Positions 53,767 through 63,841 of a stretch of 64,000 nt of DNA are shown one piece after another. A program made the translations under genes and the position numbers. Position 1 is the first letter of the stretch. Each line of letters begins with the position of its first letter. This DNA comes from Colwellia psychrerythraea 34H (GTDB taxonomy: Bacteria; Pseudomonadota; Gammaproteobacteria; Enterobacterales; Alteromonadaceae), in contig NC_003910.7 of assembly GCF_000012325.1 (NCBI RefSeq), positions 186,001 to 250,000 on the forward strand. The letters run 5' to 3'. The notes under the pieces were generated by a model that saw nothing but the letters and a program-made list of their open reading frames with translations, did not search any database and was not told where the DNA came from.

Positions 53767-54331
53767 ACGGCATCTCCTCTTTTCAATGATAGAGAACAGA
53801 TGTGCAGCAATGTACTTCATAACTCACTGAACTGAATATCTGTTGTTGTTATTATTATTTTTATCAACTAACAAGAGCTCGGTTTAGCCACGGTTGCGCT
53901 ATATAGAACGGTTCATGACGAATATACATAATTTAGAGATCAAGTTAATTATCGACGTAAAAGAGTAATCAGTCATAGTACTAGTGAACTAGTGTGACAG
54001 GATTAGCAAACAGACGTCTTTTTATTCTTTTTATGTTCGTTTTGTATGCGTTACTATTTATAGAATTACGCTAAAAATTGATCTAGGTCAAACATTTTAT
54101 AACTGAGGAATTATAAAAAAGCCATTTAATTCAATGGAGTAATAGCTCTAAAGAGAGTGTGAGCTCTACTGGGACTAGCTTTGATTAAATCTAATAAAGG
54201 GATTTAAGAATTACAGAAAATCACGTGGAAATTTAGAAAGGAAAATATTGAAGATAAATAAAAACGCCATATTTATTACGCAGTAATTAGGTAATAAATA
54301 TGACGAATGCTGTAACAGTGGCTATGATGGA
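53767..54331. other. Intergenic region between the oxidase operon and lexA
   Basis: Holds the coxB promoter region (53820-54060, no clear consensus box seen) and the lexA terminator at 54260-54302. No gene or repeat otherwise. Confidence 0.5.
54260..54302 (-). terminator. Rho-independent terminator after lexA
   Basis: A perfect 12-bp stem (CATATTTATTAC/GTAATAAATATG, 54268-54302) is followed on the minus strand by GCGTTTTT, about 30 bp beyond the lexA stop. Confidence 0.8.
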
Positions 54332-54967
54332 TTACATCCAACGTCCACTTCGAATAATACCGACGGCGATACCCTCAATATTAAACTCTTGATTAGCTAA
54401 GTCGACTTTAATAGGAGAGAAGTCTTCATTTTCTGCATGCAAATAGACAACATTTCCTTCACGTTTGAAACGTTTTACGGTGACATCATTTTCAACACGG
54501 GCAACAACAACTTGACCATTCTGTACTTCAGTAGTTTGATGCACAGCAAGTAAGTCGCCGTCTAGAATACCGATATCTTTCATGCTTTCGCCATTTACAC
54601 GCAAGAGATAATCGGCAGCAGGATGGAATAAATTACCATCCATTTTATAATGTTCTTCAATATGCTCTTGCGCCAAAATAGGTTCACCGGCGGCAACTCG
54701 CCCTATCAGTGGTAAACCTTCTGCTTCAAGCATTTCTTCAACCAAGCGAATGCCACGAGAAGTGCCTGCAAGCATTTCAATGTAGCCTTTTTTTGCTAAA
54801 GCTTTTAAGTGTTCTTCGGCGGCATTAGCTGATTTGAAACCAAAAAAATTAGCGATTTCAGCACGTGTAGGTGGCATGCCTGTATCTTGAATCTTTGCTT
54901 TGATTAAATCATAAATCTGTTGCTGTCGTTTAGTCAGTGGGCGTAATTCGGTAGTTGAATCTATCAT
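54332..54967 (-). CDS. lexA: LexA, SOS-response repressor/protease
   Basis: A 211-residue protein. The N-terminal winged helix ([40 protein letters not shown]) binds SOS boxes. It is followed by the cleavage site region AAGEPIL (Ala-Gly bond), catalytic Ser in [10 protein letters not shown] and catalytic Lys in [10 protein letters not shown]. The gene is preceded by two LexA boxes, so it represses itself. Standard length (202 in E. coli). Confidence 0.96.
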   Translation of the reverse strand: MIDSTTELRPLTKRQQQIYDLIKAKIQDTGMPPTRAEIANFFGFKSANAAEEHLKALAKKGYIEMLAGTSRGIRLVEEMLEAEGLPLIGRVAAGEPILAQEHIEEHYKMDGNLFHPAADYLLRVNGESMKDIGILDGDLLAVHQTTEVQNGQVVVARVENDVTVKRFKREGNVVYLHAENEDFSPIKVDLANQEFNIEGIAVGIIRSGRWM

Positions 54968-54976
54968 AGCTTTAGC

Positions 54977-54992
54977 CTGTAAATTTACACAG
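54977..54992. promoter_or_regulatory. LexA box, proximal
   Basis: CTGTAAATTTACACAG fits CTG-N10-CAG, 10 bp upstream of the lexA start codon. Confidence 0.8.
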
Positions 54993-54997
54993 TATTA

Positions 54998-55013
54998 CTG
55001 GTAGTATATACAG
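54998..55013. promoter_or_regulatory. LexA box, distal
   Basis: CTGGTAGTATATACAG fits CTG-N10-CAG, with the typical AT alternation. The centre-to-centre distance to the proximal box is 21 bp (two helical turns), as in E. coli lexA. Confidence 0.85.
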
Positions 55014-55401
55014 GATGTGATGAAAGGCAAGCCCCGCTTAGGTATATCTAACTAATTATTGTTTACGTGCAGAAATCACCTCACATTATGATTATCTACC
55101 TATGTTTTCATGAGAGTATATTGTTGTTCACAGCTGACTTTATATGAATTATCAACATGACTACTAATAATTAAGTTTATGGTTAGTAAGCTATTAATTG
55201 ACAACAGGGTGGTTTGACACGTGTAAATTTAACCAAGTATATACTCGTTTATATAGCCCTATTTTTATTACCAGACCATAATTTAGCTTTCATCATCTAT
55301 ATCCAGCACATAGATTATTAACTAGTAAATATAATATAGTTTTGTCAGAATGATTTTAAGTTTGGCTACATTAACGCACTAAAAATAACAAAAGGTTACC
55401 G
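55014..55401. other. Intergenic region upstream of the TonB receptor
   Basis: 388 bp, AT-rich, holding the receptor promoter candidate at 55214-55243. No ORF or attC-like palindrome. Confidence 0.5.
55214..55243 (+). promoter_or_regulatory. Candidate promoter of the TonB-receptor operon
   Basis: TTGACA at 55214-55219 and TATATA at 55238-55243, 18 bp apart. A second TTGACA occurs at 55198-55203. An ACACGTGT palindrome (55217-55224) overlaps the -35 box and might be an operator. Confidence 0.45.
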
Positions 55402-58400
55402 ATGCACTGGCGGAAAAAACTTGTTCAATCGTCTTTAATATTTGTAAGTGAAAAACTTACTGTTGAGGTTATTGAACAACGAAAATTTAACTCAGCTAGC
55501 ATAGCAGCAACACTCGCTTTAGCGTGTGCTCCATATGTTCAAAGTGCTGAATTAAGTAATACCTATTCGTTCAATATTCCTCAGCAAAGAGCAGATCTAT
55601 CGCTCACTCAATTTGCAGAGCAAGCCGACTTAACGCTCATTTTCTCACTTGATAAAGTAAGTGATATAACGGCAAATAAGTTAACTGGCAATTATTCTAT
55701 TGAACAAGCCATTAAACTTTTACTTGAGGATACGGAGTTAGTTGCAACATTGAGTGGTCAAGGTCTGCTTTCCATAAATAATAAAAATGATTTGGGGAAG
55801 ACAGATAACATGTTTAAAAAAAATACATTATCGACAGCAATTATTGCAATTTTAGCGTCAACAGCTTCAGTGCAAGCGCATGCTGAAGACAGTAAAACAG
55901 CTGAAAAAGACGTTGAAAAAATCACCGTTACAGGCATTAGAGGCGCTCTTGGTCGCGCTTTAGACACAAAACGTGAAGCTAGTGGCGTAGTTGATTCTAT
56001 TTCTGCTGAGGATATTGGCAAGTTTCCGGACACTAACCTTGCAGAATCATTACAACGTATTACTGGCGTCTCGATAGATAGATCGGGTGGTGAAGGTCAA
56101 AAAATCACCGTGCGTGGTTTTGGTCCACAATTTAATACAGTACTTGTTAATGGTCGACAACAAGCCTCTGAAGATCCAGGTCGTGATTTTAGTTTTGATA
56201 CGCTTGCTGCCGAAATGGTAAAAACCCTAGATGTGCATAAAACATCATCAGCGACGGTACAGTCAGGTGGTATTGGCGCCACGGTTAATATTGAAACGGC
56301 GAAACCTTTTGCTATTAATGGTTTTAAATTAGCGGGTAGTGTCAAAGCAACTTATGATGGTAATAGTGAAGAGACCTCCCCACAAGCGTCACTTTTGATA
56401 AGTGATACCTTTAATGATGATACCTTTGGTGCTTTATTTGCAATCTCGTATTTAGAGCGTGAAACGAAATTAAATCGTGCTCAAAGTGCTGGTTGGCGTG
56501 AAAATTCTTCTTTCGGCAAAGGCGCTCCTGTAACAGAGTCCGGTGACGTATATACCGGTAATATATTTATTCCGCAAAACTTTGATTCATTGGTTACCAC
56601 AGAAAAACGTGAACGTACCAATGCAAACTTAGTCTTGCAGTATGCACCTTCAGATAACCTTGTCATTACCGCAGATGCATTATATTCAGACTTTGATGTC
56701 AAATCTGATACAACATCTTATGGTCATTGGTTTACTTCTGATAATGTTGAAAATGCTGTTGTTGATGCCAATGGTACTATCACTTCAATGTATCAAGAAA
56801 CAGGTTTAGCAACTGACTTTCACGCTAAAAAAGCGGATCGTTTAACTGATTCACTTTCTATTGGTTTGAACTTTGATTGGGATGTTAATGATAACTTAAA
56901 TATGAAGTTTGATTTAAGTAACTCAACAGCTAAAAGAGAACCAAATAATGGTCGTGGTGGTAGCTTAGCGTTATTAGGTTATGCCAACCGAGTTCAATGG
57001 AATGTTGATGGTAATATTTTGCCTTATTACTCTGACTTTGCAACCCCAGACCCTTCAATTTACAGTGGTCAGCAAGAAGGAGATGGTGTTAATCAAGATC
57101 CAAATAGTCCTGATTATGTCTCACCTACGGGGGTTTCTGATTATTTAGATCCCGCCAACAGTCGTGCCCATGTAATGATTCGAGACAGTAAAGAAATTGA
57201 GGATGTTGTTACTCAAGTAAAATGGGATAGTCTTTGGTTATCGGATGGAGATACTGGTTTCTCTGCTGCCCGTTTTGGTGCTATGTATTCTACTGAAACC
57301 AAAACAGTAAATTCTTGGGATAATACCACTAGCGGAATTCATTGTACCTACTGTAATTACCAAGACTTCCCTGATGTTAGCGCCTTCCCTCAAGAAGTAT
57401 TTGATGCAGGAAGTGACTTTTTAAGTGATGTTAGTGGCAGCGGTCGTACACCTTCACAATGGTTAAAATTTGATGGTGAAGCATTATTCGATTTCTTAGG
57501 TGCAGTTGAAGGCGTTGATTTTAACGCTGTAAAAACTAATAACTCTTTTGAAGTTAAAGAAGAAACGACTGCTTTTTATCTAGAGCTGGATTTTGAAGGC
57601 GAGATAGCAGGTATGCCTCTCTATACTACTGGTGGCTTCCGTTACGAAAGCACTGATGTCACTGTAGGCGCAACACAAGCTAATGTTCAGCGATTAGATA
57701 TTCTTGATGCAACTGAAATGCTAGCGGTTTATGGCCCAGCTTCAGACTTTGATGAAAGTAGCAGTTATGCTCAAATTTTACCTAATTTTAGTACTAAATT
57801 AGAAATCACAGATGAACTCGTTGCTCGTGTTGCCGCATCAAGAAGTATTTCACGACCTACTTTAAGTAGCTTGCGTCCAATAACGTCGTTAGATACTGTG
57901 CGCCAGGGTAACTTACAGTCTTCCAGTGGTAATGCTGCATTAGTACCTTTTAGCTCTGATAACTTAGACTTGTCAATTGAATGGTATTACGCGGATGCTA
58001 GTTATGTTTCAGCGGGTTATTTCAGGAAACATGTTGCTAACTTTATAACCAGTAGTAAAAATCCTAAAACCTTTGTTACCGCTGATAGTAGTTTGTTAAC
58101 TGACCCTTCTACAGGAAGTGATGTCAGTGCACCAGATGCAGATGACCAAGTTGCAGTCTTTACCAATACCGCGCCAAGTAATGGTGAGTCAGCTGTCGTT
58201 GATGGTTGGGAACTAGCGGCACAACATACCTTTGATTCTGGTTTTGGCCTGCTCGCCAATGCCACGCTTGTTAATAGTGATGCTGAATTAGATAATGCAG
58301 ATATCACGCAAGTTTTTGCGTTAACAGGATTAAGTGATTCAACTAACCTTATCGCTTTCTATGAAAGTGGTGCATTTCAAGGTCGTATTGCTTATAACTG

Positions 58401-58641
58401 GCGTGATACCTTTTTGCAAAACCTTACGCAAGGTGGTGGTGATGGGGTAACTTATGTTGAAGCCTATTCTCAGTGGGATGCAAGCGCGAGTTATGACCTC
58501 ACGGATCAAATTACCGTTTTTGTTGAAGGCATTAACTTAACGGAAGAATATACGCACAATCGTGGTCGATTCTCTAATCAAATATTAGAGGTTGTTGATA
58601 GCGGACGTCGTATTTCATTCGGTGTACGTGGCTCTTTCTAG
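55402..58641 (+). CDS. TonB-dependent receptor with N-terminal STN domain
   Basis: A 1079-residue outer-membrane transporter. Order: STN/secretin-like signalling domain (about 50-125, FNIPQQRADLSLTQFAEQAD), then a second signal-peptide-like stretch beginning MFKKNTLSTAIIAILASTA (Met 137). Next come the TonB box region EKITVTGIR, the plug (NLAESLQRITGVSIDRSGGEGQ...) and the beta-barrel ending RISFGVRGSF with terminal Phe. FecI/FecR genes downstream suggest regulation by surface signalling through the STN domain. The substrate is unknown; a sugar or glycan is suggested by the downstream MFS transporter. The true start may be 55402 or the internal ATG at 55810. Confidence 0.88.
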   Translation: MHWRKKLVQSSLIFVSEKLTVEVIEQRKFNSASIAATLALACAPYVQSAELSNTYSFNIPQQRADLSLTQFAEQADLTLIFSLDKVSDITANKLTGNYSIEQAIKLLLEDTELVATLSGQGLLSINNKNDLGKTDNMFKKNTLSTAIIAILASTASVQAHAEDSKTAEKDVEKITVTGIRGALGRALDTKREASGVVDSISAEDIGKFPDTNLAESLQRITGVSIDRSGGEGQKITVRGFGPQFNTVLVNGRQQASEDPGRDFSFDTLAAEMVKTLDVHKTSSATVQSGGIGATVNIETAKPFAINGFKLAGSVKATYDGNSEETSPQASLLISDTFNDDTFGALFAISYLERETKLNRAQSAGWRENSSFGKGAPVTESGDVYTGNIFIPQNFDSLVTTEKRERTNANLVLQYAPSDNLVITADALYSDFDVKSDTTSYGHWFTSDNVENAVVDANGTITSMYQETGLATDFHAKKADRLTDSLSIGLNFDWDVNDNLNMKFDLSNSTAKREPNNGRGGSLALLGYANRVQWNVDGNILPYYSDFATPDPSIYSGQQEGDGVNQDPNSPDYVSPTGVSDYLDPANSRAHVMIRDSKEIEDVVTQVKWDSLWLSDGDTGFSAARFGAMYSTETKTVNSWDNTTSGIHCTYCNYQDFPDVSAFPQEVFDAGSDFLSDVSGSGRTPSQWLKFDGEALFDFLGAVEGVDFNAVKTNNSFEVKEETTAFYLELDFEGEIAGMPLYTTGGFRYESTDVTVGATQANVQRLDILDATEMLAVYGPASDFDESSSYAQILPNFSTKLEITDELVARVAASRSISRPTLSSLRPITSLDTVRQGNLQSSSGNAALVPFSSDNLDLSIEWYYADASYVSAGYFRKHVANFITSSKNPKTFVTADSSLLTDPSTGSDVSAPDADDQVAVFTNTAPSNGESAVVDGWELAAQHTFDSGFGLLANATLVNSDAELDNADITQVFALTGLSDSTNLIAFYESGAFQGRIAYNWRDTFLQNLTQGGGDGVTYVEAYSQWDASASYDLTDQITVFVEGINLTEEYTHNRGRFSNQILEVVDSGRRISFGVRGSF

Positions 58642-58785
58642 TATATATTGACTAGTATATAAAGGCTTCTTTCTCAGGAAGAAGTCTTCTTCTCTGTATT
58701 TATAAGCAAGCAAATTTAGAGTTGAGTTTGTTTGCCTATGCGTATAACCCGCTTCTCTGCATAATAAAATACTTGGTTGCACATC

Positions 58786-60390
58786 ATGAATAAATTAACA
58801 AAAACAGTGGTCATTGTCGGTGGTGGTATTGCCGGTTGGTTAACGGCTGGGCGTTTAGCGGCTAAACACAAAAGTAATACCGAGCAGGGCTTAAACGTTA
58901 TTCTTATTGAATCGGCTAATATTCCTGCGGTAGGGGTTGGCGAAGGTACTTGGCCAACCATGCGCAGTACGCTGAGAGCATTAGGTATTAGTGAAAGTGA
59001 TTTTATTCGTGAATGTGAGGCCAGCTTCAAACAAGGCGCTAAGTTTGCTAAGTGGTTTGACGGTACTGAAGATGACTTTTATTATCATCCCTTAGTTTTA
59101 CCTCAAGGGTTTGGGAAAACAGATTTAGCGGCACATTGGTTAGCGAAGCAAACACAAACAAAGCAGAAAAATAGCCATGTGAACTCATTCTCAAATGAAG
59201 TTTGTTACCAAGAAGCCATTTGTGAGCAAGGTCTAGCACCTAAAACCATTCGTCATGCCGAATTTTCTGATGTAGCAAATTATGCTTATCATCTAGACTC
59301 AGCAAAGTTTGCCGTATTTTTGCAAAAGCATTGCCAAGAAAAGCTTGGAGTTACTCATATTGTTGATGACGTAACGGGTGTTAATTGCGACGTTAATCGT
59401 GCTGATAAAGACATTATCGACGAGACTATCGATAAGGGTGATATCCTTTCAGTTAGCACACAAAATCATGGTGATATTGCCGGAGAACTTTTTGTTGATT
59501 GCACGGGGTTTTCATCACTGTTATTAGGAAAACATTACCAGGTACCTTTTAAAAAGTGTGATGATATTTTATTTATCGATACTGCACTCGCGGTACAAGT
59601 CCCATATGATTCAAAAGATTCTCCTATCGCCTCACATACTATCTCTACAGGACAAAAAGCCGGTTGGATTTGGGATATAGGCCTACAACACCGTCGTGGC
59701 GTTGGTTATGTTTACTCTAGTAAACACTCAACAGAAGCAGAAGCTAGAGCTGTGCTTGCTGAATATGTTGGCGATAAATTCTCATCACTTAATGTGCGTA
59801 AAATCCCTATTGTCAGCGGTCACCGAGAGAAGTTTTGGCAAAACAATTGTGTCGCCGTTGGTTTGTCTGCAGGTTTTTTAGAGCCGCTTGAAGCCTCTGC
59901 TCTAGTCATGGTTGAGCTGGCAGCACAAATGATAAGTGAGCAATTACCCGCCTCTCGAGAGGTGATGGATGTTGTTGCTAAACGTTTTAATGAAACGGCG
60001 TTATACCGTTGGGATAGAATTATTGATTTCTTAAAATTACATTATATTTTAAGTGAGCGAACTGAACCTTTTTGGACAGATAATCGTGAATCAGCAACCA
60101 TTCCACAAAGCTTACAAGACTTAATGACAGAGTGGAAATATCGTTCCCCAGCCGATCATGACTTTACCAGTAATAATGAAGTATTCCCTGCGGCTAGTTA
60201 TCAATATGTACTTTATGGTATGGGTTTTAAAAGTGATTATTGTCATACTCCATACGCGTTCGATGACTGTGATTTTGCGGATGGCCAGTTCAAACAAAAC
60301 AAAGTCTTAATTGATAAAGCGTTATCGTCATTACCCAGTAACCGAGAATTATTAGATAAAATTAAAAGCTATGGTTTTAGTCGAATTTAG
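58786..60390 (+). CDS. Flavin-dependent tryptophan-halogenase-family protein
   Basis: The start is chosen as ATG 58786 (MNKLTKTVVIVGGGIAGW); a TTG at 58777 is less likely. A 534-residue protein with an FAD-binding GGGIAGWLTAGRLA, GVGEGTWPTMRSTL (the GEGTxP region with the family glycine loop), and SAGFLEPLEASALVMVE. The family normally uses FADH2 and halide on aromatic substrates. In Alteromonadales and Caulobacterales these genes recur beside TonB receptors and SapC genes, where their true substrate is unknown. Follows the receptor by 144 bp. Confidence 0.88.
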   Translation: MNKLTKTVVIVGGGIAGWLTAGRLAAKHKSNTEQGLNVILIESANIPAVGVGEGTWPTMRSTLRALGISESDFIRECEASFKQGAKFAKWFDGTEDDFYYHPLVLPQGFGKTDLAAHWLAKQTQTKQKNSHVNSFSNEVCYQEAICEQGLAPKTIRHAEFSDVANYAYHLDSAKFAVFLQKHCQEKLGVTHIVDDVTGVNCDVNRADKDIIDETIDKGDILSVSTQNHGDIAGELFVDCTGFSSLLLGKHYQVPFKKCDDILFIDTALAVQVPYDSKDSPIASHTISTGQKAGWIWDIGLQHRRGVGYVYSSKHSTEAEARAVLAEYVGDKFSSLNVRKIPIVSGHREKFWQNNCVAVGLSAGFLEPLEASALVMVELAAQMISEQLPASREVMDVVAKRFNETALYRWDRIIDFLKLHYILSERTEPFWTDNRESATIPQSLQDLMTEWKYRSPADHDFTSNNEVFPAASYQYVLYGMGFKSDYCHTPYAFDDCDFADGQFKQNKVLIDKALSSLPSNRELLDKIKSYGFSRI

Positions 60391-60455
60391 TTACATGTCT
60401 GATCCACTTGATATAAGCGTTTGAAAATTTAGCATCACTTAAAGAGTAATAATAA

Positions 60456-61184
60456 ATGGCACAATTAGTTGCGATAGATAATAAAAATCACCTTAACTTA
60501 AAAGTAGATGCGGCTAAGGCTGAATTACATGGTGCGGGGTTACACTTAGTGCCCGCAGTTATGGCTGAGTTTACCAGTATGGCGGTACAGTATCCTTTAG
60601 TTATTACTAAAAATGCAGATACTGGGCAGTTTGTGGTTGCTGCAATGTTAGGTTTTGAGTCGGGTGAAAACTTATTTTGGCGAGGTGGTCAGTGGCAAGG
60701 TTTATATCTGCCTTTACAAATTAGACGGCAGCCATTTTTTGTCGGTAACCCCGAACAAAACAGTGAACAAAAAGTTGCTGGTGATTATGTTGTCTGTTTT
60801 GATAGTGAAAGCCCAGCAATAGTTTCCAATGACGGTCAGGCATTATTTAGCGAAGATGGTGTGGACACTGAATATTTTCAACAAGCCAAGTATTGTCTTG
60901 CGCAGTTATTAGAAGGCGAGTTAGCAAATAAAAAGTTACTTGAGCAATTACAAAGCATGGAGTTATTGCAAGTGATGCAAATGGAAGTCACTTTTGCTAA
61001 TCAGCAAAGTACCACCTTGAATGGTTTATATACCATTGATACAGAAAAACTTGCCGCCTTATCAGCTGAGAAAATAGCAAGTTTGCATAAAGCTGGACTG
61101 CTGCAAGCAATTTACACCCTAATTACCTCGCTTGGTCAAATTCATCATTTGATTGATTTGAAAAATAAACAACTAGGCTGTTAG
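60456..61184 (+). CDS. SapC-family protein
   Basis: A 242-residue soluble protein. The pattern LVPAVMAEFTSMAVQYPLVI, MLGFESGENLFW, GQWQGLYLPLQIRRQPFFVG is the SapC signature (first described in a Campylobacter surface-layer-linked locus). Lies between the halogenase-family gene and the DUF6445-type gene in the same orientation, the usual companion set of this receptor class. Molecular function unknown. Confidence 0.85.
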   Translation: MAQLVAIDNKNHLNLKVDAAKAELHGAGLHLVPAVMAEFTSMAVQYPLVITKNADTGQFVVAAMLGFESGENLFWRGGQWQGLYLPLQIRRQPFFVGNPEQNSEQKVAGDYVVCFDSESPAIVSNDGQALFSEDGVDTEYFQQAKYCLAQLLEGELANKKLLEQLQSMELLQVMQMEVTFANQQSTTLNGLYTIDTEKLAALSAEKIASLHKAGLLQAIYTLITSLGQIHHLIDLKNKQLGC

Positions 61185-61193
61185 TTGTTACCT

Positions 61194-61904
61194 ATGTTTG
61201 ATTTTAGCGTAAATAACCAAGCAATTTTATCAAAGCATATAATTGGTGATGAGAAAATCCCTTTACTGATTATTGATAACTTTGCCAATTCAGTGACTGA
61301 TTTAGTTGAGTTTGCGGGAGATGGTTCGTCCTTTCAGGCAGATGAAAAGAATTTTTATCCGGGTAAACGTAAGTTAATGCCAAGCGAATATGGTGAGCAG
61401 GTATGTCGTCAATATTTACCCTTGTTTCACTCGTTTTTCGACTGTCCACAAACGAGTGCAGCCAAAACTGTTCTATCCGCCTTAGCGCTTGCAGATACTC
61501 CGGTAAAACAATTACGTCCTATGCAAATGCTGCCTCATATTGATACCCCACAAAGTAATCAATTTGCTGTTGTGCATTACTTATGTAATCAAGACCATGG
61601 TGGCACGTCTTTTTATCGTCATAAAGAGACCGGTTATCAAACGATTACCCAAGACCGATTATATCATTATGCACAGCAAGTAAAAAAAGAAGCTATAGCG
61701 AATCAAATACATAAAGCACCTCGTTATATGAGTGGTAGCGACAAACTATTTGAACAGCTATATTCAGTAGAAGCTAGAATGAATAGGGCTATTATCTATC
61801 CAAGTAATTTGTTGCACTCGGGTAATGTAAATGCAGCTTTAGGTTTGTCATCGCTACCAAAAAAGGGGCGTTTGACTATCGGTAGTTTTATTTTACTCGA
61901 ATAA
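61194..61904 (+). CDS. DUF6445-type protein of the receptor locus
   Basis: The start is set at ATG 61194 (MFDFSVNNQ); a TTG at 61185 is alternative. A 236-residue protein: IPLLIIDNFANSVTDLVEFA, PQRPMQMLPHIDTPQ-like (LRPMQMLPHIDTP), FAVVHYLCNQDHGGTSFYRH, and NLLHSGNVN. The H-x-D...H spacing (HIDTP ... LLHSG) resembles 2-oxoglutarate/Fe(II) dioxygenase folds. Always seen with SapC and halogenase-like genes in such loci. Function unknown. Confidence 0.75.
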   Translation: MFDFSVNNQAILSKHIIGDEKIPLLIIDNFANSVTDLVEFAGDGSSFQADEKNFYPGKRKLMPSEYGEQVCRQYLPLFHSFFDCPQTSAAKTVLSALALADTPVKQLRPMQMLPHIDTPQSNQFAVVHYLCNQDHGGTSFYRHKETGYQTITQDRLYHYAQQVKKEAIANQIHKAPRYMSGSDKLFEQLYSVEARMNRAIIYPSNLLHSGNVNAALGLSSLPKKGRLTIGSFILLE

Positions 61905-62045
61905 CTTTTTGTCACTTTTATCTTTTTTTTTACTTTTTATGTAAAACACTAGCGGAAAATTATTTGTCATTCGTCTTATAAGGTAAGCAATAGATAAAAA
62001 ATAAAATTCACACTTAGCTAAACCTAAAAAGTGAAAGACAATATT

Positions 62046-62615
62046 ATGATAAAAGAAAGTACATTACACATCAGTTTTATGGCTGTAAGGCAGACAATGC
62101 GCAGAGTGATCTCGCGCATTGTGCCGCCGCGAGAAGTGGAAGATATCGTACAAGAAACATATGTACGTATATGCCAAGTTGAGAACAAAGAAGCAATCAA
62201 GCAACCTAGATCTTTTTTGTTAAAAACGGCAAAAAATTTAGCCATAGATCACCTTAAACGAGCAGATATTAGGCTCGTAGACACTGTCGATAATATGGCT
62301 GAATTTGAACACTTAGTCAGTGCAGATGATGCAATATATCAGCAAGTGGCAACGGATAAAGAGTTTGCTCAATTCTGTGAAGCAATAAGACAATTACCAA
62401 TACAGTGCCGTAAAGCTTTTGTATTAAAAAAAGTGTATGGCTACTCGCAAAAAGAAATCGCGAAAAAACTGGCAATCAGTGAAAGCACAGTTGAAAAACA
62501 TATTGGCCTCGGCGTTAAACGCTGTACCTATTTTATGATGCAGTTAACTAAAGAAGAAAGAACGGAAACAATGAAAAATAGTAAAAAAACACATCAAGTA
62601 AGAAGGGATCTCTGA
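62046..62615 (+). CDS. FecI-type ECF sigma factor
   Basis: The start is taken as ATG 62046 (MIKESTLHISFMAVRQT); the GTG at 62031 is an alternative. A 189-residue sigma-70 family protein. Region 2 shows IVPPREVEDIVQETYVRI and RSFLLKTAKNLAIDHLKR. Region 4 shows LPIQCRKAFVLKKVYGYSQKEIAKKLAISESTVEKH. Directly followed by fecR, and downstream of the TonB receptor, so it probably activates the receptor locus. Confidence 0.9.
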   Translation: MIKESTLHISFMAVRQTMRRVISRIVPPREVEDIVQETYVRICQVENKEAIKQPRSFLLKTAKNLAIDHLKRADIRLVDTVDNMAEFEHLVSADDAIYQQVATDKEFAQFCEAIRQLPIQCRKAFVLKKVYGYSQKEIAKKLAISESTVEKHIGLGVKRCTYFMMQLTKEERTETMKNSKKTHQVRRDL

Positions 62616-63652
62616 TGACAAACGTTTATTCTCTTAATAATGACGATGAGGTTATGTTTGACCAAGCCAGTATTTGGATTGCTAGAATGGATCGAAGCTT
62701 AACTGAGCTTGAGCAGGCAGAATTCAAGGCGTGGTTGTCAGAAAGTGAACAGCACCAAAAGTTGATCATAGAAATGGCCAGCATGTGGGATAAAATGGAC
62801 TCTCTTGACCGTCTTGCTGATCTTTTTCCAACGTCGGATAAAACAGACTCTAAATTTAAAACAGCACCTAAAACAGCCCAATGGCCACTCGCATTAGCAG
62901 CCTCACTTGTACTGGCGTTATTTGTTGTTTTTTTTACCGACATTACCTTGAATTCTTTATGGCAAGAAGAACAACAATTTGTTCGTTATGAAACTGCAGT
63001 AGGTGAAAGCAGTACTATTTATTTGCCCGATAACTCAAAAGTTTTACTCAATACGGACAGTGTTTTATTAGTGCGATATACCGATGATTATCGCTTACTT
63101 GACTTACAACGTGGTGAACTCCATGTTGAAGTTGCCCATGACAAATCTAGACCGTTAAGCGTTGTTGCTAATCACAAAGTAATTCAAGCCGTGGGTACTG
63201 CTTTTAGCGTGCAAGTAAAGACGAGTGAGGTAGAGCTTATTGTTACTGAAGGTAGAGTTATCATTGGTCAACTAAATGAAAAACAGGAGGTTAATGAAAC
63301 AGCTCTGGTCATACCATCAAGTTCTCTAGCGGTTTCTAAAGGTGAGATTGCCTCATTGGCCGTCGCTAATAGCGTCTCAGTTATTGACAACAAGGCGATC
63401 AAAAAAAGCCTATCTTGGCGTCAAGGTAATCTGGTTTTTAATGGTGAGACCTTAGCTGAAGCAATGGAAGAAGTTAGTCGTTATACCTCTGTGACATTCG
63501 AAATTGCAGATGAAGATTTGAAAAAGATAAGAATAGCTGGTCGCTTTAAAACCGGTGACGTTAAAGGATTAATCTCAGTGCTCAAACATAACTTTAATAT
63601 TAAAACTGATCGAGTTAATAAAGGATTAGTGGTATTAAGAAAACAAAGTTGA
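62615..63652 (+). CDS. FecR-family anti-sigma/sigma regulator
   Basis: A 345-residue inner-membrane protein. The N-terminal DUF4880-type domain (ASIWIARMDRSLTELEQAEFKAWL, about 17-40) would bind sigma. One TM helix (about 88-108, WPLALAASLVLALFVVFFTDI). The periplasmic FecR domain (TAVGESSTIYLPDNSKVLLNT, VIQAVGTAFSVQV) is followed by a C-terminal STN-like segment (LVFNGETLAEAMEEVSRYTSV). Shares its first base with the fecI stop. It would relay substrate occupancy of the receptor to the sigma factor. Confidence 0.9.
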   Translation: MTNVYSLNNDDEVMFDQASIWIARMDRSLTELEQAEFKAWLSESEQHQKLIIEMASMWDKMDSLDRLADLFPTSDKTDSKFKTAPKTAQWPLALAASLVLALFVVFFTDITLNSLWQEEQQFVRYETAVGESSTIYLPDNSKVLLNTDSVLLVRYTDDYRLLDLQRGELHVEVAHDKSRPLSVVANHKVIQAVGTAFSVQVKTSEVELIVTEGRVIIGQLNEKQEVNETALVIPSSSLAVSKGEIASLAVANSVSVIDNKAIKKSLSWRQGNLVFNGETLAEAMEEVSRYTSVTFEIADEDLKKIRIAGRFKTGDVKGLISVLKHNFNIKTDRVNKGLVVLRKQS

Positions 63653-63841
63653 TTACTATTTAATTCAGCCAAACAAACTCCCTTTGCCAAGTAGAATGCT
63701 GTTTCAGTTTACCACTGAAATCAATTTTATTTGGCACTTTTAATTATGAGATATTCCGCTTAGGCAACACCATTTTATTTGTAAAGTGTCTTAGTTGAGT
63801 GCTCTTCTTAAAACAATATAATAATAAAAGGATACAAATAA

